Shown here: positions 15,194 to 24,054 of the stretch, in pieces | Numbering within the stretch: position 1 is the first letter of the stretch | Layout of the letters: each line of letters begins with the position of its first letter | Origin: Clostridium polyendosporum | GTDB taxonomy: Bacteria; Bacillota; Clostridia; Clostridiales; Clostridiaceae | NCBI RefSeq assembly: GCF_018332455.1 | Contig: NZ_BOPZ01000003.1 | Location: forward strand, 1 to 64,000 | Length of the DNA stretch: 64,000 nucleotides | Reading direction: 5' to 3' | Notes under the pieces: generated by a model | Database searches by the model: none | The model's input: only the letters and a program-made list of their open reading frames with translations | Told to the model about the DNA's origin: nothing | Position numbers and translations under genes: made by a program

Positions 15194-16255
15194 ATGGAGC
15201 TTTTAGTAGATATTGAAAAGGATCTTCCTGGGTTTACACTTAAAGTAAAATTTCAAGCAAAAAATGAAGCTTTAGGACTATTGGGAGCATCAGGCTGTGG
15301 AAAAAGTATGACCTTGCGTTGTATTGCAGGAATTGAGACACCTACCCGCGGCTCTATTATATTAAATGGCAAAATTCTTTTTGATTCTAAAAAAGGAATT
15401 AATCTTCCTGCTCGTAAAAGAAAAGTGGGCTTTCTATTCCAAAACTATGCCTTATTTCCCCATATGACTGTAGCTCAAAATATTTCTGTTGGTTTAATGA
15501 ATCTTCCACTAAAAGAGCGATGCCGTATTGTGGAAGAAAAAATTGAAATGATGCATTTAAAAGGGCTTGAAGAGAGATATCCTTGCCAATTATCCGGTGG
15601 ACAACAACAGCGTGTGGCTTTAGCAAGGGCATTAGCAATTGAGCCAGAAATTTTACTTCTTGATGAACCCTTTTCCGCCTTGGATAATTATCTGAAAAGT
15701 CAAGTAGAAAAAGAACTAATAGATGTTCTAGCCTCATTTTCAGGTGTTACTTTGTTTGTATCACATGACATGGACGAAGTTTATAGAATATGTAAAAATA
15801 TTATTGTTCTTTCAAAGGGCAGGGAAGAAGCATATGGCCCCAAAGAGGAAATATTCAAAAGACCTCCTACACTAGCAACTGCTCAGTTAACAGGATGTAA
15901 AAACATCTCTAGAGCACGAAGGATTTCTTCTAATACGGTAGAGGCACTTGACTGGGGATGTACACTTCAAGTCAATGAGCCAGTTGATGATTCAATATCG
16001 TATATTGGGATTAGAGCACACCATATCATTCTTGGAGACATTGTTAATAATAAAAATGTATTTAATTGTACTATACAGAATATAAGCGAGACTCGTTTCA
16101 GCGTTAGCGCCTATATACAAGTTAACAATACAACTTTAGAAGATAAAACTCACTATTTACAATGGGAAGTTTCAAAGGATATTTGGAGCATGATACGCAA
16201 CTCATCTTCACCTTTGAATGTATGTATTCCACCAGAAAAGATTTTTTTAATATGA
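15194..16255 (+). CDS. modC: Molybdate ABC transporter ATPase
   Basis: The 353-residue ATPase shows Walker A GASGCGKS (31-38), Q-loop FQNYALFPH, signature LSGGQQQR, Walker B ILLLDEPFSALD and switch His in FVSHDMDEV. About 120 extra C-terminal residues correspond to the regulatory (TOBE-like) domain seen in ModC, where oxyanion binding can inhibit transport. GGAAGGGGG precedes the ATG. It follows modB and precedes modD. Confidence 0.94.
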   Translation: MELLVDIEKDLPGFTLKVKFQAKNEALGLLGASGCGKSMTLRCIAGIETPTRGSIILNGKILFDSKKGINLPARKRKVGFLFQNYALFPHMTVAQNISVGLMNLPLKERCRIVEEKIEMMHLKGLEERYPCQLSGGQQQRVALARALAIEPEILLLDEPFSALDNYLKSQVEKELIDVLASFSGVTLFVSHDMDEVYRICKNIIVLSKGREEAYGPKEEIFKRPPTLATAQLTGCKNISRARRISSNTVEALDWGCTLQVNEPVDDSISYIGIRAHHIILGDIVNNKNVFNCTIQNISETRFSVSAYIQVNNTTLEDKTHYLQWEVSKDIWSMIRNSSSPLNVCIPPEKIFLI

Positions 16256-16271
16256 TAAGGAAGTGACGAAA

Positions 16272-17114
16272 ATGTATATTACAGACCAAGCAATTGAGAA
16301 CTTTATTAAAGAGGATGTCCCTTATATAGATTTGACTACCGCTATACTTGAAATCGGAGCACAGGAAGGTAGAATTCAATTTATTTCCCGTGAGGAAGCC
16401 GTACTATGCGGTTCAGAAGAAGTTACTAGAATATTTGATAAATTAAATATCAAAACAAAAAAATGTTTACCATCTGGTACACTTTTAAAACCAAATGTCC
16501 CATTCATCGAAGGTGAAGGAAATGCTGAAAATCTGCATATGGCATGGAAGGTATCATTAAATATCCTGGAGTATTGTTCAGGAATAGCAACTAAAACAAA
16601 GAAGTTAGTAGATAAAGCAAAAGAAATCAATCCAAATATCTCTATTGTTACTACTAGAAAATCCTTCCCTGGAACTAAAGAGCTAGCGATAAAATCTATT
16701 ATCTCAGGTGGTGCATATCCTCATAGAATTGGGTTATCAGAAACTATATTAATATTTGAACAACATATAAACTTTATTGGTGGAATAGATAACCTTGTAA
16801 ATATGATTAGCAAAATAAAATCAAGTGCTTGTGAGAAAAAAATAATCGTAGAGGTTGAATCATTAGATAATGCACTCAAACTTTGTATGGCAGGTGTTGA
16901 TGGAATACAATTTGATAAAATAGCTCCTTACGATTTAAAAGACTATGTAAGTAGAATAAAAAATATAAACCCACACATAACTACAATTGCAGCAGGTGGG
17001 ATAAATGAAAATAACATTGCAGATTATGCTCAGACTGGAGTAGATGCTATAGCAACCACCTCAGTTTATTTTTCAAAACCAATTGATATGTCTGCTAAAA
17101 TTATAAAATCATGA
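16272..17114 (+). CDS. modD: ModD protein (NadC-like phosphoribosyltransferase family)
   Basis: The 280-residue protein is homologous to nicotinate-nucleotide pyrophosphorylase (NadC): EDVPYIDLTTAIL at the start, TTRKSFPGTKELAIKS in the middle, HRIGLSETILIF, and IAAGGINENNIADYAQTG near the end. Its place as last gene of the mod operon, away from nadA/nadB, points to ModD, a molybdenum-linked paralogue of unproven function. The ATG at 16272 lies ten bases after AAGGAAG; the upstream GTG at 16263 is too close to that site. Confidence 0.9.
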   Translation: MYITDQAIENFIKEDVPYIDLTTAILEIGAQEGRIQFISREEAVLCGSEEVTRIFDKLNIKTKKCLPSGTLLKPNVPFIEGEGNAENLHMAWKVSLNILEYCSGIATKTKKLVDKAKEINPNISIVTTRKSFPGTKELAIKSIISGGAYPHRIGLSETILIFEQHINFIGGIDNLVNMISKIKSSACEKKIIVEVESLDNALKLCMAGVDGIQFDKIAPYDLKDYVSRIKNINPHITTIAAGGINENNIADYAQTGVDAIATTSVYFSKPIDMSAKIIKS

Positions 17115-17129
17115 TTATACTAAAACGAA

Positions 17130-17168
17130 AAATAAGAGTGAGAGGATTAATACCCTCTCACTCTTATC
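17130..17168. terminator. Bidirectional terminator between modD and purB
   Basis: AATAAGAGTGAGAGG pairs with CCTCTCACTCTTAT around the loop ATTAATAC. The convergent genes modD (plus) and purB (minus) both end at it. Confidence 0.88.
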
Positions 17169-17196
17169 AAATTTCAGTTTGTTATATATTATATAA

Positions 17197-18627
17197 CTAT
17201 ACGTTAATTTCTGCCTTTACTCCAAGCATTTCTTTGTTTGCTTCTAGTATAGGATTTACAAAATCATCTATAAATTCTACTACTTGGTTTGGTGCTCTAC
17301 CAACGAACTTTTTAGCATCAATTATTGATAATATTTCTTCTTCAGTAAGTTTGAAGCTATCATCATTTATAATTCTTTCTATAAGATCGTTATTTAAGCC
17401 TTCACCCTTAACTCTTTGAGCAGCAGCCATAGAATGTACTCTGATTTTTTCGTGTAATTCTTGTCTGTCTCCACCTCTTTTAACTGATTCCATCATTATG
17501 TTTTCTGTTGCCATGAAAGGAAGTTCATTGCTTACATGCGCTGCAACTACTTTTTCATAAACAACCATACCTTCAGCTATATTTATGTAAAGATTTAAAA
17601 CACCATCTAGTGCTAAGAATGCTTCAGCAACAGCAATTCTCTTATTTGCAGAGTCATCTAATGTTCTTTCAAACCATTGAGTTGCAGCTGTTATAGCTGG
17701 GTTTAATGAATTAACAATTACGTGTCTTGCAAGTGCACTTATTCTCTCTGATCTCATTGGGTTTCTCTTATATGCCATTGCAGATGAACCTATTTGGTTC
17801 TTCTCAAATGGTTCTTCTACTTCCTTCATGCTTTGTAATAATCTTAAATCATTACTGAATTTATAAGCACTTTGAGCAATCTCTGATAGCGTATTTAATA
17901 CGATTGAATCAACTTTTCTTGGATAAGTCTGACCAGTTACAGCATAACTGCTTTCGAATCCCATTCTCTCTGCTACCATTTTGTCTAGAGCCTTAATCTT
18001 TTCTTGGTCACCATTGAATAAAGTCATAAAACTAGCTTGAGTTCCTGTAGTTCCTTTTACCCCTCTAAGCTTTAGTGTATCTATAACAAAGTCTATGTTT
18101 TCTATATCTAATAATAAATCTTGAATCCATAGAGTTGCTCTCTTACCTACTGTAGTAAGCTGAGCTGGTTGAAAATGAGTAAAGCCTAATGCAGGCATAT
18201 CTTTATATTTCATAGCAAATTCACTAAGAAGCTTTATAACATTGACAATCTTCTTTTTTGTTAGTAAAAGTGCTTCTTTCATTACTATTATATCAGTGTT
18301 ATCTCCAACATAGCAGCTTGTAGCACCAAGATGGATAATTCCTTTTGCGCTAGGGCATTGTAATCCATAAGCATAAACATGGCTCATTACGTCATGTCTA
18401 ACCTTCATTTCTTGTTCTATAGCATCATCATAGTTTATATCATATATATGACTTTTTAACTCTTCTATTTGCTCATCTGTAATATTTAAACCTAGTTCCT
18501 TTTCGCATTCTGCTAGAGCGACCCACAGCTTTCTCCAAGTGGAAAATTTCTTATCATCTGAAAATAAAAATGACATCTCTTTTGATGCATATCTTGAGTT
18601 TAACGGTGTGCTGTATAAATCTCTCAT
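17197..18627 (-). CDS. purB: Adenylosuccinate lyase
   Basis: PurB cleaves succinylaminoimidazole-carboxamide ribotide and adenylosuccinate in purine synthesis. The protein of 476 residues carries the fumarase/aspartase superfamily signature GSSAMAYKRNPMRSER, catalytic His in GATSCYVGDN/LGFTHFQPAQ regions and the typical start MRDLYSTPLNSRYASKEMSF. It belongs to the longer PurB type common in clostridia. TAGGAGGATG precedes the ATG. It stands alone, away from other pur genes. Confidence 0.95.
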   Translation of the reverse strand: MRDLYSTPLNSRYASKEMSFLFSDDKKFSTWRKLWVALAECEKELGLNITDEQIEELKSHIYDINYDDAIEQEMKVRHDVMSHVYAYGLQCPSAKGIIHLGATSCYVGDNTDIIVMKEALLLTKKKIVNVIKLLSEFAMKYKDMPALGFTHFQPAQLTTVGKRATLWIQDLLLDIENIDFVIDTLKLRGVKGTTGTQASFMTLFNGDQEKIKALDKMVAERMGFESSYAVTGQTYPRKVDSIVLNTLSEIAQSAYKFSNDLRLLQSMKEVEEPFEKNQIGSSAMAYKRNPMRSERISALARHVIVNSLNPAITAATQWFERTLDDSANKRIAVAEAFLALDGVLNLYINIAEGMVVYEKVVAAHVSNELPFMATENIMMESVKRGGDRQELHEKIRVHSMAAAQRVKGEGLNNDLIERIINDDSFKLTEEEILSIIDAKKFVGRAPNQVVEFIDDFVNPILEANKEMLGVKAEINV

Positions 18628-18768
18628 TTTTCATCCTCCTACGAATATACTTTATAAAATTTACTTTAACATTCGTATTATAACATATTTTTTAAGATTT
18701 AACAGTTATATTTTATATATTTTTGAAATATAAATACTATAAGAAAACATTTGATGGGGGTTGGTGGA

Positions 18769-18999
18769 GTGTACAAGCTTAATTCAATCGATAAGCTAAG
18801 TTTTTTATTGGTTATTATTGGAGCTATTAATTGGGGATTAATAGGCCTATTTAATTTAAATGTTGTTAGGGTTATTTCTTTCAATAGCTATGCTTTTGAA
18901 AGAATCATCTATATTTTAGTATTTGCATCTTCTATAAATTTAATTGCACTTATTATAAAAAGTAAGGCAATTAATGATACATTTTTATTTAAAAAATAA
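18769..18999 (+). CDS. DUF378-family small membrane protein
   Basis: This protein of about 76 residues has two membrane segments. The first carries the DUF378 signature SFLLVIIGAINWGLIGLFN; the second is ERIIYILVFASSINLIALI. The function of the family is unknown. The start is uncertain: a GTG at 18769 has GGGGG eight bases upstream, while an ATG at 18754 has no clear ribosome site. The gene sits alone between purB and ptsH and ends inside a bi-hairpin repeat. Confidence 0.8.
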   Translation: MYKLNSIDKLSFLLVIIGAINWGLIGLFNLNVVRVISFNSYAFERIIYILVFASSINLIALIIKSKAINDTFLFKK

Positions 19000-19066
19000 A
19001 GTTGAGTCGGCATTAAGCCTACTCAACTTTAATCAAATTCCACTTCATGAAATAACAATAATAAAA
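18998..19066 (+). repeat. Bi-hairpin repeat, copy C
   Basis: Stem AAAGTTGAGTCGGC/GCCTACTCAACTTT with a short loop, then ATTCCACTTCATGAAAT, then AACAATAATAAA. It begins within the stop of the DUF378 gene and lies downstream of ptsH on the other strand. Confidence 0.75.
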
Positions 19067-19091
19067 AAGGTTCCAAAGGAACCTTTTTTAT
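19062..19091. terminator. Bidirectional terminator between DUF378 gene and ptsH
   Basis: AAAAAAGGTTCC pairs with GGAACCTTTTTT around AAA, a classic two-way intrinsic terminator. Confidence 0.9.
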
Positions 19092-19094
19092 GTA

Positions 19095-19355
19095 TTATTC
19101 TTCTAAATTTTCGATTACTTTTGCAATTTCTTCAGCTGCTAAAGTTTCATCATCACCTGAAGCAACAACTTTTACTACTGCATCCTTTGTTACTCCTAAA
19201 GAAAGAACTCCGATTAAGCTCTTAACGTTTGCTTTCTTTCCATTGAATTCAAGGCTTATATCTGACTTGAATGAAGACGCCTTCTTAACTAATAATGTTG
19301 CTGGTCTAGCATGTAAACCTGTTGAATTTTTAACTACTACTTCTCTTGTAACCAT
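19095..19355 (-). CDS. ptsH: Phosphocarrier protein HPr
   Basis: HPr passes phosphate from enzyme I to the sugar-specific PTS permeases and is a target of HPr kinase. The active-site His15 lies in NSTGLHARPA and regulatory Ser46 in KSLIGVLSLG, at exactly the standard positions when the ATG at 19355 is used (86 residues). AGAGGTG lies seven bases before it; the ATG three codons upstream is too close to that site. As in many clostridia, ptsH is not beside ptsI. Confidence 0.95.
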   Translation of the reverse strand: MVTREVVVKNSTGLHARPATLLVKKASSFKSDISLEFNGKKANVKSLIGVLSLGVTKDAVVKVVASGDDETLAAEEIAKVIENLEE

Positions 19356-19448
19356 TTCATGCACCTCTTTATCATTTTTTATATTTATTATAGTTAACTA
19401 TTATATTATAATAATTTTTTAGCAAAATTTCAATAACTTTTGGTCAAG

Positions 19449-20648
19449 TTAGCATTTTTTTATATAATTTACAAATTTCTCCACTCTATCTAGACCTAAC
19501 TTTATATTATCCATTGAAGTTGCATAAGATAATCTAATATAATTATCTAATCCAAAAGCACTTCCTGGTATAACAGCTACATTGTTTCTTTTTAGTAGCT
19601 CTTCTGAAAATTGAATGGAGTTCTCTATAATAGTATCTCCGATTTTTTTATTTAAATAGTTAGATATATTTACCATAACATAAAATGCCCCTGATGGATA
19701 AATTGTTTTTAAACCATCAATTTGATTTATTCTTTCTATCATAAAATCTCTTCTTTTTTCAAATTCTGATTTCATAGATTCAACTTCATCTTGAGGACCA
19801 TTTAATGCTTCTATAGAAGCTACTTGAGCAATTGTATTAGGATTAGAAGTCATATGACTTTGTATATTTGTCATTAATTTAACAATCTCTTCTGAACCAG
19901 CAGCATATCCTATTCTCCATCCAGTCATAGAATAAGATTTTGATAATCCATTTATAACAACTGTTCTTTTATAAGCATCCTCAGAAATAGAAGCTATGCT
20001 TATATGTTTACCATCTCCATATATAAGTTTTTCATACATCTCATCTGAAACAATAATTAAATCATGTTCTTTTGCAAAATCTGCAATTTCTCTTAATTCT
20101 TCCTCAGTATAAATTGTTCCAGTAGGATTATTAGGACTGTTGATAATTATCGCTTTTGTTTTTGAAGTAATAACTTTTTCAAGTATATTTACATTATATT
20201 TAAAACTTTCATCTTCTAACGTCTCAACAAAAACTGGAACACCATCAGCAATTTTAACTAATTCAGGATAGCTTACCCAATATGGTATTGGTATTAGTAC
20301 TTCATCTCCCGGATTTAGTATCGCCATAAAAAGATTAGCTAAACTTTGTTTAGCACCTGTTGAAACAATTACTTGTGAAGTTCTATATTCTAAATTATTA
20401 TCTACTTTTAATTTATTAATTATGGCATTCTTTAATTCAATTAAACCAGATGCTGGTGTATATTTAGTTTGGCCTTCATTCATTGCTTTTATTGCTGCTT
20501 GGATTATATTATTTGGAGTATTAAAGTCTGGTTCTCCAGCACCAAATCCTATAACATCCAGACCATTACTCTTCATCTCTTTTGCTTTAGCAGTTATTGC
20601 TAATGTCAAAGATGGTGATAATGAACTTATTTTAGTTGAAAATTTCAT
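19449..20648 (-). CDS. PLP-dependent aspartate-type aminotransferase
   Basis: This 399-residue class I aminotransferase of the aspartate/AspB subgroup has NSPNNPTGTIYTEEEL, the PLP lysine in SKSYSMTGWRIGYAAG, and the C-terminal Arg in DNYIRLSYATS. Such enzymes interconvert aspartate and oxaloacetate, and some also act on aromatic or prephenate substrates, so the exact substrate is not settled. AAATGGAGGT precedes the ATG. No partner gene is adjacent. Confidence 0.9.
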   Translation of the reverse strand: MKFSTKISSLSPSLTLAITAKAKEMKSNGLDVIGFGAGEPDFNTPNNIIQAAIKAMNEGQTKYTPASGLIELKNAIINKLKVDNNLEYRTSQVIVSTGAKQSLANLFMAILNPGDEVLIPIPYWVSYPELVKIADGVPVFVETLEDESFKYNVNILEKVITSKTKAIIINSPNNPTGTIYTEEELREIADFAKEHDLIIVSDEMYEKLIYGDGKHISIASISEDAYKRTVVINGLSKSYSMTGWRIGYAAGSEEIVKLMTNIQSHMTSNPNTIAQVASIEALNGPQDEVESMKSEFEKRRDFMIERINQIDGLKTIYPSGAFYVMVNISNYLNKKIGDTIIENSIQFSEELLKRNNVAVIPGSAFGLDNYIRLSYATSMDNIKLGLDRVEKFVNYIKKC

Positions 20649-20701
20649 AGTATACCTCCATTTAATCTATTGTTAAAATTAATTATTTTATATAAATTAC
20701 T

Positions 20702-21000
20702 TTAATTTATTTCATACCTTCCAATAACTGTATTATGATCACATATATTTGACTCATGACAATCACTATCTTCAGTTATAATTAATTTATATTTTTTACT
20801 TAAATCATAGTAATTATTAATTTGGACTTTAGTATGTCCTGGATGATAAACTTCAAAATTTTAAATGCTTATTGTTTTCTTAAGCATCATATATTTATGT
20901 ATTTTACCAGCATATGCTAACACTGGAGCTTTTTCAATATATTTCATAGCTTTATTTAAGCTAACATTGTTTATATCAATAAAATATCCTAATATGTGAG
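20702..21000 (-). pseudogene. PHP-domain phosphoesterase, C-terminal remnant
   Basis: The minus strand reads HILGYFIDINN ... LAYAGKIHKYMML, then an in-frame stop at 20861-20863, then NFEVYHPGHTKVQIN and KKYKLIITEDSDCHE, ending at 20702. HILGYFID, EVYHPxHT and GSDxH are hallmarks of the TrpH/YciV-type PHP phosphoesterases. The N-terminal half is missing and homology breaks off near 21000, where the repeat region begins. The internal stop and altered metal-site residues mean it is dead. Confidence 0.75.
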
Positions 21001-21042
21001 TAACTCACCGCTTATAGAGGCGAGAGCTTATAACCCTACTAA

Positions 21043-21139
21043 AGATAAATAACTTCAATCTTTAATCAATTCATGAAAATAGCCTCGACATGCAATGCTT
21101 TTTCATGAATTATAAGTTCAGTTATGAAGTTGTGTATCT
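21043..21139. repeat. 97-bp palindromic repeat, copy 1
   Basis: Terminal inverted repeats AGATAAATAACTTCA and TGAAGTTGTGTATCT enclose an inner stem AATTCATGAAAA/TTTTTCATGAATT with the loop TAGCCTCGACATGCAATGC. The loop sequence is shared with the copies at 44626, 50790 and (diverged) 50823. Confidence 0.8.
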
Positions 21140-21299
21140 ATACATGTGCTGACTGAAGATACTAATCCCCCATCTGAAACAAGGTTACTATGGAGTTAAA
21201 ACACCATCTGATAAATTAGAATGAATGTGTAAATCAGCATATTTCATCTAATACACCCTATTTATAGCATACATATATAAAATATAGCACCATATTGAT
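21140..21299. other. Unassigned junk between repeat and intron fragment
   Basis: No reading frame of substance. The part 21150-21195 is less AT-rich than its surroundings, and 21001-21040 holds a small hairpin (CTTATAGAGGCGAGAGCTTATAA region). It may be the end of a further mobile element, but I do not recognise it. Confidence 0.3.
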
Positions 21300-21670
21300 T
21301 GAATGTAAATAAAAATGTATCCCAGCTATCACTTCCTACACGTAGCTATACAAAGAAATTCTCTTCATAACTTCAATTCACTTCTAAAAGGTCCAGACTC
21401 GCTATCATTGAAAGAGTTGCACTTTCTTAACGAAATCGCCTTAAGCCACTGAGAAAATTTTAATTATTTATTTAAACTACTCTTCCGTGATTAAGATACA
21501 ACTTTCCTAGCAAGCCTTATATGTGGTTTGTGTCCCCCAGGCCGAGATTTTGCCTCCGGCTTCCTTCAGACTCCACCTCACGATGGACGCTCTTGTCATT
21601 GTCTAGTGGTTCCCACTACCAATCCCACAACGAACTTTCATCGCCAAGTTGTCGCCCATGCTGGGCACAC
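21300..21670 (-). mobile_element. 5' fragment of a group II intron
   Basis: On the minus strand the fragment starts GTGTGCCCAGCATGGGCGAC, which fits the group II intron 5' consensus GUGYG. It continues with domain I-like sequence, including GAGGTGGAGTCTGAAGGAAG (21560-21579), the GCCGGAGGCAAAATCTCGGC hairpin and ACCACATATAAGGC. It is clearly more GC-rich than its neighbours. I find no reverse-transcriptase frame and no domain V hairpin, so it is a truncated remnant. The exact left limit is approximate. Confidence 0.7.
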
Positions 21671-21676
21671 ATAAAT

Positions 21677-21735
21677 AAAGCTGAGTAGGCTAGATGCCTA
21701 CTCAGCTTTCACTTTCTAAAATAACGATAAATAAA
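21677..21735 (+). repeat. Bi-hairpin repeat, copy D1
   Basis: AAAGCTGAGTAGGC-taga-TGCCTACTCAGCTTT perfect stem, then a shortened TTTCACTTTCTAAAAT and AACGATAAATAAA. It stands next to the intron 5' end and directly abuts copy D2. Confidence 0.75.
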
Positions 21736-21801
21736 ATTTAATACATATCGAACCTATTAAATCTGAGCCAGATTTCACTTTGTGAAATGGCATCAAATAA
21801 A
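21734..21801 (+). repeat. Bi-hairpin repeat, copy D2
   Basis: A decayed first stem (AATTTAATACATATCGAACC/TATTAAAT) is followed by an intact ATTTCACTTTGTGAAAT hairpin and GGCATCAAATAAA. It lies 25 bases from the 3' end of spoVS. Confidence 0.75.
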
Positions 21802-21825
21802 GAGGATATAGCTTGTCCCCTAAAA

Positions 21826-22086
21826 TTATCTAGGTTGTACTATTAATTTTATTGCAGTTCTTTCTTCTCCATCAATTTGAATATCAGTAAAAGCAGGAAC
21901 ACAAATTATATCTTTACCACTCGGAGCTACAAATCCCCTAGCTATAGCTATCGCCTTAACAGCTTGATTTATTGCTCCGGCTCCAACAGCTTGGATTTCA
22001 ACAATATTTTTCTCCTTAATTATAGCCGCTAATGCCCCTGCGACAGAATTAGGGTTTGATTTAGTTGATACTTTTAATACTTCCAT
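21826..22086 (-). CDS. spoVS: Stage V sporulation protein S
   Basis: This 86-residue protein is near-identical in pattern to SpoVS: MEVLKVSTKSNPNSVAGALA at the start, then EIQAVGAGAINQAVKAIAIA and GKDIICVPAFTDIQIDGEER. SpoVS is a small Alba-like protein that affects septation and coat assembly in sporulation. It directly follows rny, as in other spore formers. GGAGGG precedes the ATG. Two bi-hairpin repeats follow its stop. Confidence 0.95.
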   Translation of the reverse strand: MEVLKVSTKSNPNSVAGALAAIIKEKNIVEIQAVGAGAINQAVKAIAIARGFVAPSGKDIICVPAFTDIQIDGEERTAIKLIVQPR

Positions 22087-22210
22087 TATTATTTACCCTC
22101 CTACATATTTATTGATAGATATCGTTTACAACAAATACTAAAACTTACTTATATATATAAATTCTATATAAAGGAAGAAAATCCTTCTAATTAAGATATG
22201 TTTTTAAAAA

Positions 22211-22243
22211 TAAAATACATTTTGTATAAAACAAAATGTATCT
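22211..22243 (-). terminator. Terminator of rny
   Basis: AAGATACATTTTGT pairs with ACAAAATGTATTTT on the minus strand, with short loop TTTATAC. It lies just after the rny stop and ahead of spoVS, so spoVS probably has its own promoter. Confidence 0.75.
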
Positions 22244-22249
22244 TATTTA

Positions 22250-23782
22250 CTATTTTGCGTAATCAACAGCACGGGTTTCTCTAATTACATTTATCTTTAT
22301 TTGTCCTGGATATTCAAGTTGTTCTTCTATATTCTTAACAATATTTCTTGCCATTTCAATAGCCCCTGCATCATCAACTTGATCTGGTTTAACCATAATT
22401 CTAATTTCTCTACCAGCTTGAATGGCATATGACTTTTCTACACCTTCGTATGAATTTGCAATTTCTTCGAGTTTTTCTAATCTCTTTATATAAGCTTCTA
22501 GTGTTTCTCTTCTAGCTCCAGGTCTAGCAGCTGAAATAGCGTCTGCAGCTTGAACTAACACCGCTTCTAAAGATTGCATTTCAACATCACCATGGTGTGC
22601 TGCAATAGCATTAACAATTATAGGAGATTCATGATACTTCTTAGCTAACTCACCACCAATTAAAGCATGTGGTCCTTCATATTCTTGATCAACGGCTTTT
22701 CCTATGTCATGAAGTAATCCTGCTCTTCTAGCAAGATTAACATCTAAACCTAACTCTGAAGCCATTAAACCAGCTAAGTATGCAACTTCTATAGAATGTT
22801 TAAGAACATTTTGTCCATAACTTGTTCTATATTTCAATCTACCTAGAAGTTTAATTAATTCAGGATGTAAACCATGAACCCCAGTCTCAAAGGTTGCTTG
22901 TTCTCCTTCTTCCTTGATGTCGTTATCTACATCTTTTATAGCTCTTTCAACCATCTCTTCAATTCTAGCTGGATGAATTCTTCCATCTACTATTAATTTT
23001 TCCAAAGCAATTCTTGCAACTTCTCTTCTTATCGGATCAAAGCTGGATAGGATTACTGCTTCTGGAGTATCATCTATGATTAAATCTACTCCAGTAAGAG
23101 TTTCTAATGTTCTAATATTTCTACCTTCTCTACCTATTATTCTACCCTTCATTTCATCATTCGGTAGAGCAACGACGTGAACTGTGGATTCAGAAACGTG
23201 ATCAGCAGCACATCTTTGTATTGCAGTTGTTATTATTTCTCTAGCCTTTTTATCAGCTTCTTCTTTAGCTTTCGCTTCAACTTCTTTAATCATAATAGCT
23301 GCATCGTGCTTTATTTCTCTATTAATTTCATCTAAAAGAATTTGTCTTGCTTCTTCACTTGAAAGATTTGATATTCTCTCAAGTTCTTCACGTTGCTTTG
23401 CATAAAGCTCCTGTATACTTTGTTCAAGTTGTTGAACCTCTAATATTTTCTTATTGAGATTCTCATCCTTTTTTTCAAGAACGTCACCTTTCTTATCTAA
23501 TGACTCTTCTCTTTGGATTAATCTTCTTTCAAATCGTTGAATTTCACTTCTTCTTTCACGAGACTCTCTTTCAAAATCATTTCTAAGTTTATGAACCTCT
23601 TCTTTTGCCTCTAAAATTGATTCCTTTTTAATAGCTTCGGCTTCCTTTTTAGCATTTTCTAGAGTTATTTGTGCATCATGTTCTAAACTTGAAATTTTTT
23701 GTTTAGACACTTTTTGAATTACAGTATATTGAATTATCCCTAAAATAACTAAAACTACTAAGCCAATTAATACTTCAAACAT
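22250..23782 (-). CDS. rny: Ribonuclease Y
   Basis: RNase Y is the membrane-anchored endonuclease that starts mRNA decay in many Firmicutes. The protein of 510 residues has the usual plan: N-terminal membrane helix (residues 1-20), a coiled coil of about 180 residues rich in E/K, the KH domain with [19 protein letters not shown], and the HD domain with [10 protein letters not shown] and [13 protein letters not shown]. The end [14 protein letters not shown] is the family C terminus. GAAGGAGGTG precedes the ATG. Confidence 0.96.
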   Translation of the reverse strand: MFEVLIGLVVLVILGIIQYTVIQKVSKQKISSLEHDAQITLENAKKEAEAIKKESILEAKEEVHKLRNDFERESRERRSEIQRFERRLIQREESLDKKGDVLEKKDENLNKKILEVQQLEQSIQELYAKQREELERISNLSSEEARQILLDEINREIKHDAAIMIKEVEAKAKEEADKKAREIITTAIQRCAADHVSESTVHVVALPNDEMKGRIIGREGRNIRTLETLTGVDLIIDDTPEAVILSSFDPIRREVARIALEKLIVDGRIHPARIEEMVERAIKDVDNDIKEEGEQATFETGVHGLHPELIKLLGRLKYRTSYGQNVLKHSIEVAYLAGLMASELGLDVNLARRAGLLHDIGKAVDQEYEGPHALIGGELAKKYHESPIIVNAIAAHHGDVEMQSLEAVLVQAADAISAARPGARRETLEAYIKRLEKLEEIANSYEGVEKSYAIQAGREIRIMVKPDQVDDAGAIEMARNIVKNIEEQLEYPGQIKINVIRETRAVDYAK

Positions 23783-24023
23783 ATAAACACCTCCTTCGCG
23801 TAGTTAAGCAATGTATTAAAGTAAATATGAAAGCGTAAAAAGGTGTCATATTATTCTTACTGTAAATATTTGAATATGATAAACCAGTATTTGTTATTAT
23901 TGTATATTAAAAATAAAATTATGTCAAGTTAATGATATGAGTGTAAAGAAAACTAAAATTAAAGCATTATACAACTTATATGTGATATATTATTTACAAA
24001 AATACTAATAATTATTACAAAAA

Positions 24024-24054
24024 AACAAATCGCATTTTTAGCGATTTATTTTTC
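24024..24054 (-). terminator. Terminator of recA
   Basis: AAATCGCTAAAAATGCGATTTG forms a short stem followed by TTTTTTTG on the minus strand, overlapping the last codons of recA. Confidence 0.7.

Noticed and set aside
16272-17114. NadC (quinolinate phosphoribosyltransferase)
   Set aside because: The homology is real, but the gene is the last of modABC with no nadA or nadB nearby; ModD fits better.
19090-19422. Plus-strand reading frame across ptsH
   Set aside because: It is the antisense shadow of the clear HPr gene and has no ribosome site.
21001-21040. Domain V hairpin of the group II intron
   Set aside because: The small hairpin there lacks the AGC catalytic triad context and the conserved 34-base pattern of domain V.
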